Shown here in pieces: positions 50,352 to 57,841 of a stretch of DNA of 64,000 bases. A model generated the notes under the pieces. That model ran no database searches. It was given only the letters and a program-made list of their open reading frames with translations, and was not told the origin of the DNA. Made by a program: the position numbers and the translations under genes. Origin of the DNA: Jatrophihabitans sp964252635 (GTDB taxonomy: Bacteria > Actinomycetota > Actinomycetes > Mycobacteriales > Jatrophihabitantaceae); contig NZ_CAXUNP010000002.1 of assembly GCF_964252635.1 (NCBI RefSeq), positions 1-64,000 of the forward strand. Direction: 5' to 3'. Numbering within the stretch: position 1 is the first letter of the stretch; the number at the start of each line of letters is the position of its first letter.

Positions 50352-51140
50352 GTGGACCTCTCCTCAGTACGCCTGCGCGCCCGCCTCGCCGGCGATCCGA
50401 GTCGACGTCCCCCGCTGCTCATCATCAGCGGCATCGGCGCGGGCCTGGAGATGGCGGCGCCGTTCGAACACGAACTCAATGAGTGCGGCGTTCGTACAAT
50501 CAGCTACGACGCCCCGGGCGTAGGCGAATCCACCGCCTACCGTTGGCCACGTCGCATGCCGTCCGTCGCTCAAACCATCGTGGAGTTGCTCGACGCGCTT
50601 TCGGTCGACGTTGTGGACGTCTTTGGCGTGTCTCTCGGTGGCGCCGTCGCGCAGCAGTTGGCACGCCAGGCATCACATCGCGTACGGCGACTCGTGCTGG
50701 CGGCAACTGGCCCGGGAGTCGGTGGTCTGCCCGGCTCGCCTCGCGTGCTCTGGTCACTGGCTACCCCACGCCGCTACTACCAGCCCGACTACTACCGGAG
50801 AATCGCTGGCACTACCTACGGCGGGATCGCCCGCAGCGATCCCGATGCGTTGCTCTACGGCTCTTTGGCGCGTTTTAGGGGTCGACCGACAGCGAGCGGA
50901 TATTTCGCGCAGATGTATTCCATCGCTGGCTGGACCAGCATCCCCTGGCTCCGGCACGTCCAGCAGCCGACACTCGTTCTCGGCGGCGATGACGATCCCA
51001 TTGCGCCGCTCCTCAACAGCCGCATTTTGACGCGACTCATACCGCACGCACGTCTCATCGTGATCCCGGGCGGCCACCTGTTCGTTCTCGAGCGGCCTGC
51101 CGCGGTTGCGCGCACGGTCGCGGACTTCCTCACATCCTGA
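50352..51140 (+). CDS. Alpha/beta hydrolase, intracellular PHA depolymerase-like (PhaZ)
   Basis: 262 aa from GTG 50352, which has GAGG eight bases upstream. A GTG at 50346 is possible. P-L-L-I-I-S-G-I-G-A-G-L-E is the oxyanion region, F-G-V-S-L-G-G-A-V-A-Q-Q-L-A carries the nucleophile Ser, D-D-D-P-I-A-P-L the acid and G-G-H-L-F-V-L the His. This layout is that of Pseudomonas-type medium-chain-length PHA depolymerases and related hydrolases. Position beside phaC supports PHA turnover, though a thioesterase role is possible. Confidence 0.78.
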   Translation: MDLSSVRLRARLAGDPSRRPPLLIISGIGAGLEMAAPFEHELNECGVRTISYDAPGVGESTAYRWPRRMPSVAQTIVELLDALSVDVVDVFGVSLGGAVAQQLARQASHRVRRLVLAATGPGVGGLPGSPRVLWSLATPRRYYQPDYYRRIAGTTYGGIARSDPDALLYGSLARFRGRPTASGYFAQMYSIAGWTSIPWLRHVQQPTLVLGGDDDPIAPLLNSRILTRLIPHARLIVIPGGHLFVLERPAAVARTVADFLTS

Positions 51141-51154
51141 AAGGAGGTTGGACC

Positions 51155-53068
51155 ATGACAGCGAGCGACGAGTCCCTGTGGCCGAAGTCTTACGCGACGC
51201 CTGCCGACCTGGAGCTGATCGAACAGGTCCCACTCGGAGCGCGCGGATTGCCGCGGACGACCTACGACGTCCTGTTGGAGGCCGCGCGTCGTTGGCCGGA
51301 TCGGGTTGCTCAGTCCGTGCTACCCAACGGAGCACGTTGGAAGCACCCCTCTCGCCGGACCTTCGCCGAGTTGCTTTCCGACGTACACCGCTTCGCCAAC
51401 GGACTTCGTCGCGCCGGCGTCCGTCGCGACCGTCCGGTGGGGCTCATCTCGCCGAATTGCGAAGGACTGATCACCGCGACTCTGGCCGCAGAATTGGCCG
51501 GCATCGCCGCCCCGATCAACGGAAGCCTCCGACCCGAGCACATCGCGCATATGCTCGAACTTCTTGGTGTCCGAGTGTTGGTCGCGGCAGGCCCGAGGCT
51601 TGACTCGGCCACGTGGCGAGCGTGTACGGATCTGGCGAAGAGTGGTCAGATTGACGCAGTGGTGCGCCTGCATCCGACGGGCGAACCAGATCCCGCCGAG
51701 CTGTGGGCCCATGGTGGAGGACCCGACCTGGTCATGAGCGATCATGTTTTCGGCGGTGATTGTCCAAGTGATCGGTTCGAAGGAACCGTGCCCGCATCCA
51801 CAGATATTGCTGCTGTCTTCCACACCGGCGGAACAACCGGCGTGCCGAAGATGGCCGCTCACACCCACGCCAACGAGGTCAGTGACGCCTGGATGTTAGC
51901 TGCGAACACGACACTCGGCCCCAGGGACACCGTATTCGCCGGGCTGCCACTCTTCCACGTCAACGCTCTCATCGTGACGCTGCTGGCCCCGATCATGCGC
52001 GGCCAGCACAGCCTGTGGGCCGGCCCATCGGGCTACCGCGACGCTGACATGATGAGTGACTTCTGGCGGATCGTCGAGCACCATCGGATTAACTCGATGA
52101 GTGCGGTTCCAACTGTGTACAGCGCATTGGCCCGCGTTCCGGTTGACGCAGACATAAGCAGTCTGCGGTCTGCAATTGTTGGTGCATCCGCCCTTCCCCC
52201 GGGTATTCGCGCGACATTCGAGACCGCGGTAGGCGTGCCCCTCATCGAGGGTTATGGACTGACCGAAGCAACGTGCGCGAGCGCCCGCAGCTTCGAGGGC
52301 ATGACCCCAACAGGTGCCGTAGGACAACGACTGGCTTACCAGCGTGTCAAGGCAGTGCAGATTGACCAGGATGGAGCATGGCAGGACCTGGTGCCGGGAA
52401 GCGTAGGAAGTCTGGTCATCACGGGACCGACCGTGTTCCCTGGGTACGTCGTGGGCCGGAACCGAGATGGCCTCGAACTCGACGGCGCTGGAAAGCTGGT
52501 CAACGGCTGGGTCGACACCGGAGACCTGGGCCGGGTCGACGATGACGGATTTGTCTTCTTGACCGGTCGGGCCAAGGACCTGATCATCCGCGGAGGGCAC
52601 AATATCGATCCGCGCACCATCGAGGATGCTTTGCTCTCACATCCGGATGTCGTGTCGGCCGGGGCCGTAGGACGACCCGACCGGCACTCGGGCGAAGTGC
52701 CGATCGCGTATGTCACTGTGGATACGAACGTGTCCGAGGACGAGCTGCTGCAGTGGGCCGCCCAACACGTCAGTGAGCGCGCGGCCGCACCCAAGGCCGT
52801 GCACATCATGGACACACTGCCGGTGACGGCGGTCGGTAAGCCGTACAAGCTGGCTCTTCGCGCTGATGCCGCGCGTCGAGCGATCTGTGTCGCGCTCGCC
52901 GGGCTCGTCCCGGAGTCGTCCGTCACCGCCGCAGTGGACGAGGGGCAGGTCGCTGTGACCATCACGCTCAGGACCGGGGTCGACGTTGCCAGTGTAGGAG
53001 CGTGCCTCAACGACTTTGATGTCGTGTGGCGGGTGGTGACACAGACGACTGCGCCGCCGCTCCTCTGA
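51155..53068 (+). CDS. Acyl-CoA synthetase (AMP-forming, FadD-like)
   Basis: 637 aa from ATG 51155 with an excellent AAAGGAGG upstream. The ANL adenylation motifs are F-H-T-G-G-T-T-G-V-P-K-M (P-loop, near 222), Y-G-L-T-E-A-T, D-T-G-D-L-G-R-V-D-D-D-G-F-V-F-L-T-G-R-A-K-D-L-I-I-R-G-G-H-N-I, and a C-terminal catalytic Lys in T-A-V-G-K-P-Y-K. It activates a carboxylic acid to its CoA thioester. As the last gene of the PHA operon it may reload acids freed by the depolymerase or activate the pathway substrate. Confidence 0.9.
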   Translation: MTASDESLWPKSYATPADLELIEQVPLGARGLPRTTYDVLLEAARRWPDRVAQSVLPNGARWKHPSRRTFAELLSDVHRFANGLRRAGVRRDRPVGLISPNCEGLITATLAAELAGIAAPINGSLRPEHIAHMLELLGVRVLVAAGPRLDSATWRACTDLAKSGQIDAVVRLHPTGEPDPAELWAHGGGPDLVMSDHVFGGDCPSDRFEGTVPASTDIAAVFHTGGTTGVPKMAAHTHANEVSDAWMLAANTTLGPRDTVFAGLPLFHVNALIVTLLAPIMRGQHSLWAGPSGYRDADMMSDFWRIVEHHRINSMSAVPTVYSALARVPVDADISSLRSAIVGASALPPGIRATFETAVGVPLIEGYGLTEATCASARSFEGMTPTGAVGQRLAYQRVKAVQIDQDGAWQDLVPGSVGSLVITGPTVFPGYVVGRNRDGLELDGAGKLVNGWVDTGDLGRVDDDGFVFLTGRAKDLIIRGGHNIDPRTIEDALLSHPDVVSAGAVGRPDRHSGEVPIAYVTVDTNVSEDELLQWAAQHVSERAAAPKAVHIMDTLPVTAVGKPYKLALRADAARRAICVALAGLVPESSVTAAVDEGQVAVTITLRTGVDVASVGACLNDFDVVWRVVTQTTAPPLL

Positions 53069-53078
53069 CGAGCTCGGT

Positions 53079-53201
53079 TCACGGCGGCATGTCTGAGTAC
53101 TGCCGATCGGCGGTCCGGACCATGACACCTTCGTCGAAGTAGGCGTCGAAGATTTCACAGTGACCGCCCTCGCACTCGGGCTCCGGTCGGACGACGCTCA
53201 T
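53079..53201 (-). CDS. Possible small Cys-containing protein (40 aa)
   Basis: A minus-strand frame from ATG 53201 encodes MSVVRPEPECEGGHCEIFDA followed by YFDEGVMVRTADRQYSDMPP. Composition is balanced and protein-like, unlike nearby shadow frames. The ribosome site is weak. It lies between the CoA ligase and the flavin reductase fusion, running against both. No family is recognised. It may equally be chance. Confidence 0.35.
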   Translation of the reverse strand: MSVVRPEPECEGGHCEIFDAYFDEGVMVRTADRQYSDMPP

Positions 53202-53235
53202 TCCGTGAGTAGCGCGATGCGAAGGAGCGCAGGCG

Positions 53236-54369
53236 ATGTCCACCACCGAGGCTGAGGCCGGGATCGATAGTGAGGCGTTCAAGCATGTGGTCGGCCACCT
53301 GACAAGCGGAGTCACTGTGGTCACCGGGGAAGCGAACGGCACGCGTTTTGGGATGACGGCAAGCTCGGTGACATCGCTGTCGGTCAAGCCGCCGATGATG
53401 CTCGTGTGCATTAACCGCTCCGCACCAACCGCTGATGCGATCCTGCGTGCGCGCTACTACACGATTAACGTTCTCGGGGTAGGCCAAGAGGATCTCGCTC
53501 GGCAATTCGCGATACCCAGTCCGGACAAGTTCCGCGGCGTCCGTGTCGCTGAAGGCCGCCTCGGAGGCCCCGTGCTCTCGGACGCATTGGCGTCCATCGA
53601 GTGTGAGGTGGAGGACAGCGTAACTGCTGGGACGCACGCCATATTCATCGGACGCGTCGCCGATGCGATCGCACGGGTTGGCGAACCGCTCGCATATTTC
53701 CGAGGCGGCTTCGGGCGCTTCCAGCACGTTGACGATGAGGATGGATATCGCGCCATCCGCGGAATGATCCTCGGCAACCGATGGGGTTCCGGCGCCAAGC
53801 AGTGCGACGAGATCGCCGAGACATTAGGCATCGAAGCTTCGGTCGTCTTCCATGCTCTCACTCGTCTAGGGACAGACGGCTTGGTCGCCTGGGACCCCAA
53901 CCGCGGATACGTGCTCACCGAGCTCGATCCGCGGCTGGTCGAGTCCGCCGCAGACGCACGCTGCGCGATGGAGCTCGGCGTGGTCGACGTCTCACTTCCG
54001 CAGGCAGACGACGCGGAGATCGCTGAGGTCCGCCAGAGGTTCGACGAGATGGAGCCCTTGCTCGTCGCGGACCAATTCCTGGACATCGATGCGTTTTTCG
54101 ACGCCCACGCGGCTTTTCACCGAGCGATCATGGCGCTGTCACGTAACACGACGCTGGTCAGCGCTTTCGACGGACTCGATCTTCAACAGCTAATGGTGCG
54201 AGGTCTTCAGGGATCGCACGACACCTCGGATGCTTTCATCAGGGTCCAGGCCGACCTCATGGTGGCTTTGGAGGGACGCGACGTATCTGCGGCGCGTCAC
54301 GCCATCCTTCGCTACGCGAATATGGTGAGAACCCGGGTGCGCTCGCTGTTGCCGCTTACGTCCGATTGA
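53236..54369 (+). CDS. Flavin reductase domain fused to a GntR (FCD) transcription regulator
   Basis: 377 aa from ATG 53236 with GGAG upstream. Residues about 15-165 are a flavin reductase/FMN-binding split barrel (HpaC/ActVB type): F-K-H-V-V-G-H-L-T-S-G-V-T-V-V-T, G-M-T-A-S-S-V-T-S-L-S-V-K-P-P-M-M-L-V-C-I-N, F-R-G-V, and F-R-G-G-F-G-R-F. Residues about 168-228 are a winged HTH (Y-R-A-I-R-G-M-I-L-G, I-A-E-T-L-G-I-E-A-S-V-V-F-H-A-L-T-R-L, G-L-V-A-W-D-P-N-R-G-Y-V). Residues about 235-365 are an FCD ligand domain with H-A-A-F-H. So one chain could supply reduced flavin to an LLM monooxygenase and also control transcription, or sense flavin redox state. An upstream palindrome GGTCCGGACC lies near 53110-53119. 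Confidence 0.85.
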   Translation: MSTTEAEAGIDSEAFKHVVGHLTSGVTVVTGEANGTRFGMTASSVTSLSVKPPMMLVCINRSAPTADAILRARYYTINVLGVGQEDLARQFAIPSPDKFRGVRVAEGRLGGPVLSDALASIECEVEDSVTAGTHAIFIGRVADAIARVGEPLAYFRGGFGRFQHVDDEDGYRAIRGMILGNRWGSGAKQCDEIAETLGIEASVVFHALTRLGTDGLVAWDPNRGYVLTELDPRLVESAADARCAMELGVVDVSLPQADDAEIAEVRQRFDEMEPLLVADQFLDIDAFFDAHAAFHRAIMALSRNTTLVSAFDGLDLQQLMVRGLQGSHDTSDAFIRVQADLMVALEGRDVSAARHAILRYANMVRTRVRSLLPLTSD

Positions 54370-54457
54370 CGACCGATGCAATACACCGTCTCGGCGAGCA
54401 GGGAAGCACGCCGAACCGCACCCGGGCAGTCCGAGACCTCGGCCGGCAGGGCCTAGA

Positions 54458-55255
54458 ATGAATGGCTCGCTTCAGATTCTTGAAGTTCTCGCCGGCGTGC
54501 AGCAGCCAGCGAGTCTGGACTGCCTCGTCGACAATCTCCATTGGACAAAGTCGCGGACCTACCGAGCCTTACGCTTGCTTCAGCAAGACGGCTACGTGGA
54601 TCACTGCGGCCGTCGCGGCTACCGGCTAGGCGCTCGCGCGATAGCGCTGGGCACGTTGGTCGGACCACGACCCATCCTCCGCAGCCGCGTTGAGCCTGTA
54701 CTGACCTGGCTTGCCAAGTTGACTTCGACTCCTGTCGGTCTTCATCTGCGAAGCGGTGACCACTGTGTCCTCATATTCAAAGCTGAGCCAGGCCTTAACG
54801 ATCGCCACGTCAACGCCGTCGGCGAACGCATCCCACTGACACGCGGTTGCGCGGGTCTTGCAGTGCTGTCCCGACTCTCCGACGACGAAGTCCGCGCCGT
54901 CCTCGGACGCCTGCCTGCATCGGAACGCAAGCCAACGGCCGAGGCCCTCGCCGCCATACGGCGTAGGGGTTTCGCTCTGGGCACTGACCTCGACAACAAC
55001 AGCATCGCGTCGGCCGTACTCGATCCTGACCTTGGTACGCCGCTCGGGGCGATCTCTCTCCTCGTTCGCGGGGACACGGCGTGTCCCTCTATTGCACGAA
55101 GCCTCGCGCCCCCTCTTAGCGCCGCGTGCGCGCGCCTCGCGACACAGATCTCACGTCTGATCGGGTCGGAGACGACTCTGCGTGACCCCGCGACCGAACA
55201 TCGTCGCGGCCGGTCTGAAACAGACGGCTACGAACTAGGCGAGTTGGCACACTGA
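54458..55255 (+). CDS. IclR-family transcription regulator
   Basis: 265 aa from ATG 54458. The N-terminal winged HTH is S-L-Q-I-L-E-V-L-A, S-L-D-C-L-V-D-N-L-H-W-T-K-S-R-T-Y-R-A-L-R-L-L-Q-Q-D-G-Y-V-D. The ligand domain has L-G-x-R-A-I-A-L-G, G-L-H-L-R-S-G-D-H-C-V-L, R-I-P-L-T-R-G-C-A-G-L-A-V-L and an A-I-S-L-L-V-R-G near the end. The usual basic N-terminal extension is very short, so the true start may be slightly upstream or the gene leaderless. It stands 88 bp after the flavin reductase fusion. It probably controls the nearby catabolic genes. Confidence 0.85.
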   Translation: MNGSLQILEVLAGVQQPASLDCLVDNLHWTKSRTYRALRLLQQDGYVDHCGRRGYRLGARAIALGTLVGPRPILRSRVEPVLTWLAKLTSTPVGLHLRSGDHCVLIFKAEPGLNDRHVNAVGERIPLTRGCAGLAVLSRLSDDEVRAVLGRLPASERKPTAEALAAIRRRGFALGTDLDNNSIASAVLDPDLGTPLGAISLLVRGDTACPSIARSLAPPLSAACARLATQISRLIGSETTLRDPATEHRRGRSETDGYELGELAH

Positions 55256-55265
55256 GAAGATTGGC

Positions 55266-55541
55266 GTGGGGACCGAACTTGCACACGGAAGTGAAAGGGC
55301 TCATGCGTTCTTCGAAGCCGTTCGCCGAGATCCGGAGAAACTCAAGTTTGATCCCGGTTTCATCGATCATGACCCGGGGCCAGGTCAGCCATCTGGTGGC
55401 CAGGGGTTGGCCCGGTTCTCGCGCAAATTCGAGAATGCCTTTAGCGATGCCACCAGGACCGAAGCGCAGACGATCGTGACACAAACCGACGAACTCGGAC
55501 TGATGAGCCAGCTCGGCCTCGTCGCCGGCCCCGAGCGGTGA
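55266..55541 (+). CDS. Hypothetical protein (91 aa)
   Basis: GTG 55266, ten bases after the IclR stop, opens a frame with balanced composition: a helical start with A-H-A-F-F-E-A-V-R-R-D-P-E-K-L and then F-D-P-G-F-I-D-H-D-P-G-P-G-Q-P and a second helix F-S-R-K-F-E-N-A-F-S-D-A. No family is recognised. An overlapping minus-strand frame (55116-55484) looks less natural. It may be a gene fragment. Confidence 0.45.
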   Translation: MGTELAHGSERAHAFFEAVRRDPEKLKFDPGFIDHDPGPGQPSGGQGLARFSRKFENAFSDATRTEAQTIVTQTDELGLMSQLGLVAGPER

Positions 55542-55643
55542 ACTTCAGCGCCAGCTTTGCATAACGGATGCTGTCACCCGCAGCAGGCCGTTCTCACCTC
55601 TCGGTACAGACTCCTAGGGCTCGCAACGGCCTAAGTTCTACGT

Positions 55644-56018
55644 ATGAGCAATTCGACGCCGACGGGCATGCGCGTCACCTGGTTCTCCGAAGCCACCCCG
55701 TTTGCACCGCCGGATCATCACGCAGTGCGCGCACTGCTTCTACGAGGCGGAGATGCTTTTCGCGGCGAGAGCATGGTCATTGGGCTTTCCCACTACTTGC
55801 CCGGCGGCGAGGCCGAGACCGAACCTGAACCTGCCGACACTGCGTACGTCGTCGTTAATGGTGAATTGGCGATTATCGGAAACGATGTCGAGAAAACGCT
55901 TCGATCCTTCGATTCCGCGTTCTTGCCGGCAGGCGCTCATCGCCGCGTCATCAACCGAACGAATGTCCCCGCAAGCATGCTGGTCATTAGGCCGGAGATC
56001 GACGTACGCGAGGGGTGA
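55644..56018 (+). CDS. Cupin domain protein
   Basis: 124 aa from ATG 55644. A single cupin barrel is seen: S-H-Y-L-P-G-G-E-A-E-T-E-P-E-P-A-D-T-A-Y-V-V-V-N-G-E-L and L-P-A-G-A-H-R-R-V-I-N-R-T-N. The first motif lacks the usual two His, so metal binding is doubtful and a sensor or structural role is possible. The ribosome site is weak. It lies about 100 bp after the hypothetical gene and 113 bp before a universal stress protein. Confidence 0.68.
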   Translation: MSNSTPTGMRVTWFSEATPFAPPDHHAVRALLLRGGDAFRGESMVIGLSHYLPGGEAETEPEPADTAYVVVNGELAIIGNDVEKTLRSFDSAFLPAGAHRRVINRTNVPASMLVIRPEIDVREG

Positions 56019-56131
56019 CTTCATCAAGTGCAGCTACAAGCATGCGATGGCGCAAGACTTTGCTGGTCAGCGCACGCCGCATCAGAGGGCGCTGACGCGT
56101 AGCCAATTGCTAGCAATGCCAAGGGGGTCTG

Positions 56132-56626
56132 GTGGCGACGAAACATGACGAGATCGTTCTACGCCCGATCGAGCTCGTTGTCGGATTCGATGGTTCTCCG
56201 TCGGCTTGCAGCGCGCTCGAGACGGCAAAGAACCTTGCTCTAGGCCGTAACTGCTCGATCACGGTCGTATACGTGAGCGCGCCCACGGCTATGGACAGTC
56301 TCGCATGGGAACCAGGGACACCGGCTCTGCTAGACGCACGTCGTCACAACGAGGACGCGATCAGCCAAGAGCTGCAGGAGGTCGCCTCCTCCGTCATCGG
56401 TGCGGCAAACCTAAATTGGCACTTCAACCATCGCAGGGGGACTGTAGGACACGAGCTTGTCGGCGCTGCAGACGAGATTCGTGCCGATGCGCAGGATCGC
56501 GCGCGACCCCGGATCATGGTTCTTGTCGGAAGTACTGATAGGTCTCGTGACCGCCTCTTCGGCTCGATCCCGCATGGGCTGTCCCGGCAGAACCGCTACG
56601 CCCTGGCGATCGTGCCCAGCGATTGA
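56132..56626 (+). CDS. Universal stress protein (UspA family)
   Basis: 164 aa from GTG 56132 with AAGGGGG upstream. The alpha/beta UspA fold opens I-E-L-V-V-G-F-D-G-S-P-S-A-C-S-A-L-E-T-A and closes I-M-V-L-V-G-S-T-D-R-S-R-D-R-L-F-G-S-I-P-H-G-L-S-R-Q. The ATP-binding G-x2-G-x9-G-(S/T) is only partly kept (G-S-T...G-S-I), so nucleotide binding is uncertain. It is the last gene before the tRNA and has no evident link to the pathway. Confidence 0.85.
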   Translation: MATKHDEIVLRPIELVVGFDGSPSACSALETAKNLALGRNCSITVVYVSAPTAMDSLAWEPGTPALLDARRHNEDAISQELQEVASSVIGAANLNWHFNHRRGTVGHELVGAADEIRADAQDRARPRIMVLVGSTDRSRDRLFGSIPHGLSRQNRYALAIVPSD

Positions 56627-56978
56627 TTGGGCTTGCCTCCGCCCGCCACAACCACGGCGGTTAGCTTTGCTGTCGGCGGTTCTTGAACTGCTGGGGGAGA
56701 GGTGATGGCGGGGGCCTGGTTCGAGGTTGGCGTCCGGACGACTGGTCTTGGCTTCTTATTGCCGGGCTGTGGGGTGACGCCGTGCCGGACTTCGGATCTG
56801 ATTTGCGGCAAGCTCGAAACGAACGATCAGACAGATGGCAATCTGCACCGAACCCGGGGCGATTCACGAATCAGGATAGCAGGCGGGCTGATGCGTGCAA
56901 AATGCGTACAAGATCAAATGTAGCTAGACGTCGCAGGCCTTCAATCGGGCCAAGAGCCCACGTCCATCGGCCCACGTT
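56627..56978. other. 352 bp gene-free flank of the tRNA with short direct repeats
   Basis: No gene is supported on either strand. ATGCGTGCAA (56891-56900) and ATGCGTACAA (56902-56911) are direct repeats with one mismatch at 11-bp spacing, and GATTC-AC-GAATC is a small inverted repeat near 56861-56872. Such repeats beside the 3' end of a tRNA gene recall integrase arm sites, but no integrase gene is present here. Confidence 0.45.
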
Positions 56979-57053
56979 TGGTGCCCCCGGCAGGATTCGA
57001 ACCTGCGCTCCCGCCTCCGGAGGGCGGTGCTCTATCCCCTGAGCTACGGGGGC
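56979..57053 (-). tRNA. tRNA-Arg (anticodon CCG)
   Basis: On the minus strand the acceptor arm is GCCCCCG pairing with CGGGGGC, with discriminator A and an encoded CCA. The D-arm is GCTC-AGGGGATA-GAGC. The anticodon stem CCGCC/GGCGG encloses the loop CTCCGGA, anticodon CCG, reading CGG. The T-arm contains GGTTCGAATCC. All arms pair fully. Confidence 0.95.
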
Positions 57054-57118
57054 CGAACCGGCCGGGTGCGTGTCGTCACGTCCGGCCTGAGGCCCGGATC
57101 AGCTTAGCAGCGGCGACG

Positions 57119-57841
57119 TCAGTGACTCGGCGGCGGCAGCATGGTTCCGCCGAGGCCACGCAGCATCTGCTCCATCTGCACGAGCTCGTTGCTCTGCAGG
57201 GTGTACATCGCCCCGGCCAGGCGCACCACGGATGCATTCGTGGCATGGTCGCGGGCGTAGGCGGCCATGGGCAGGCCGCCCTGGTGGTGATGGATCATCA
57301 ATTGCAGGAACAGGATGTCGAGGGCCTTGCCGTGCAGGGTCTCGAGCCTGCTCATCTGCGCCGGGGTCGCCATGCCGGGCATGAGCGCGGTCGACCCGAT
57401 GCCCATGCCGCTGCCCATCCACGCCATCTGGTCGGGGTTGTTGCGGGACTCGCCCCACTGGTCGAGCCAGCCCTGCATCTCGCCGACCTGGAACTGCTGG
57501 CCGCTCTCGATGTCGAAGGCCAGGTTGCGCATCGCCGGGCTCGTGGTGTTGTCGCGCTCGTAACCGGCCATGGTGACGGCCTGCACGTGGTGCGTGGACA
57601 TGTCCTGGGCGAATCCGACGTCGACCGCGCTCGGCTTGGCTGTCGACCCCGACGACGAGCCGTCGCCGTTCAGGACGAAACCCAGCGCCCCGGCGAGCAC
57701 GAGGGCGGCGACCGCGATGACCGCAACCAAGGCGCGCCGGAGACCCCGCCCGCCGCGGTTCTGGTCGACGCCGTCATCCGCAACGTCATCGTCGACCGTC
57801 GAGAAGTCGGGATCCACCCGTGTCGCGGCGTCGGCGGTCAT
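57119..57841 (-). CDS. DUF305 family protein, membrane-anchored
   Basis: 240 aa from ATG 57841, overlapping the DUF3105 stop (TGATG). A cytosolic acidic N-terminus is followed by one transmembrane anchor (about 38-58: A-L-V-A-V-I-A-V-A-A-L-V-L-A-G-A-L-G-F-V-L). The outer domain has the two DUF305 halves with F-A-Q-D-M-S-T-H-H-V-Q-A-V-T-M-A and L-M-I-H-H-H-Q-G-G-L-P-M-A, rich in His and Met. The family resembles ferritin-like four-helix bundles and is linked to metal, often copper, handling. It forms a two-gene operon with DUF3105. Confidence 0.88.
   Translation of the reverse strand: MTADAATRVDPDFSTVDDDVADDGVDQNRGGRGLRRALVAVIAVAALVLAGALGFVLNGDGSSSGSTAKPSAVDVGFAQDMSTHHVQAVTMAGYERDNTTSPAMRNLAFDIESGQQFQVGEMQGWLDQWGESRNNPDQMAWMGSGMGIGSTALMPGMATPAQMSRLETLHGKALDILFLQLMIHHHQGGLPMAAYARDHATNASVVRLAGAMYTLQSNELVQMEQMLRGLGGTMLPPPSH

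Noticed and set aside
55116..55484. Minus-strand ORF of 122 aa
   Set aside because: It overlaps the end of the IclR gene and the plus-strand hypothetical gene, and has no recognisable domain or ribosome site.
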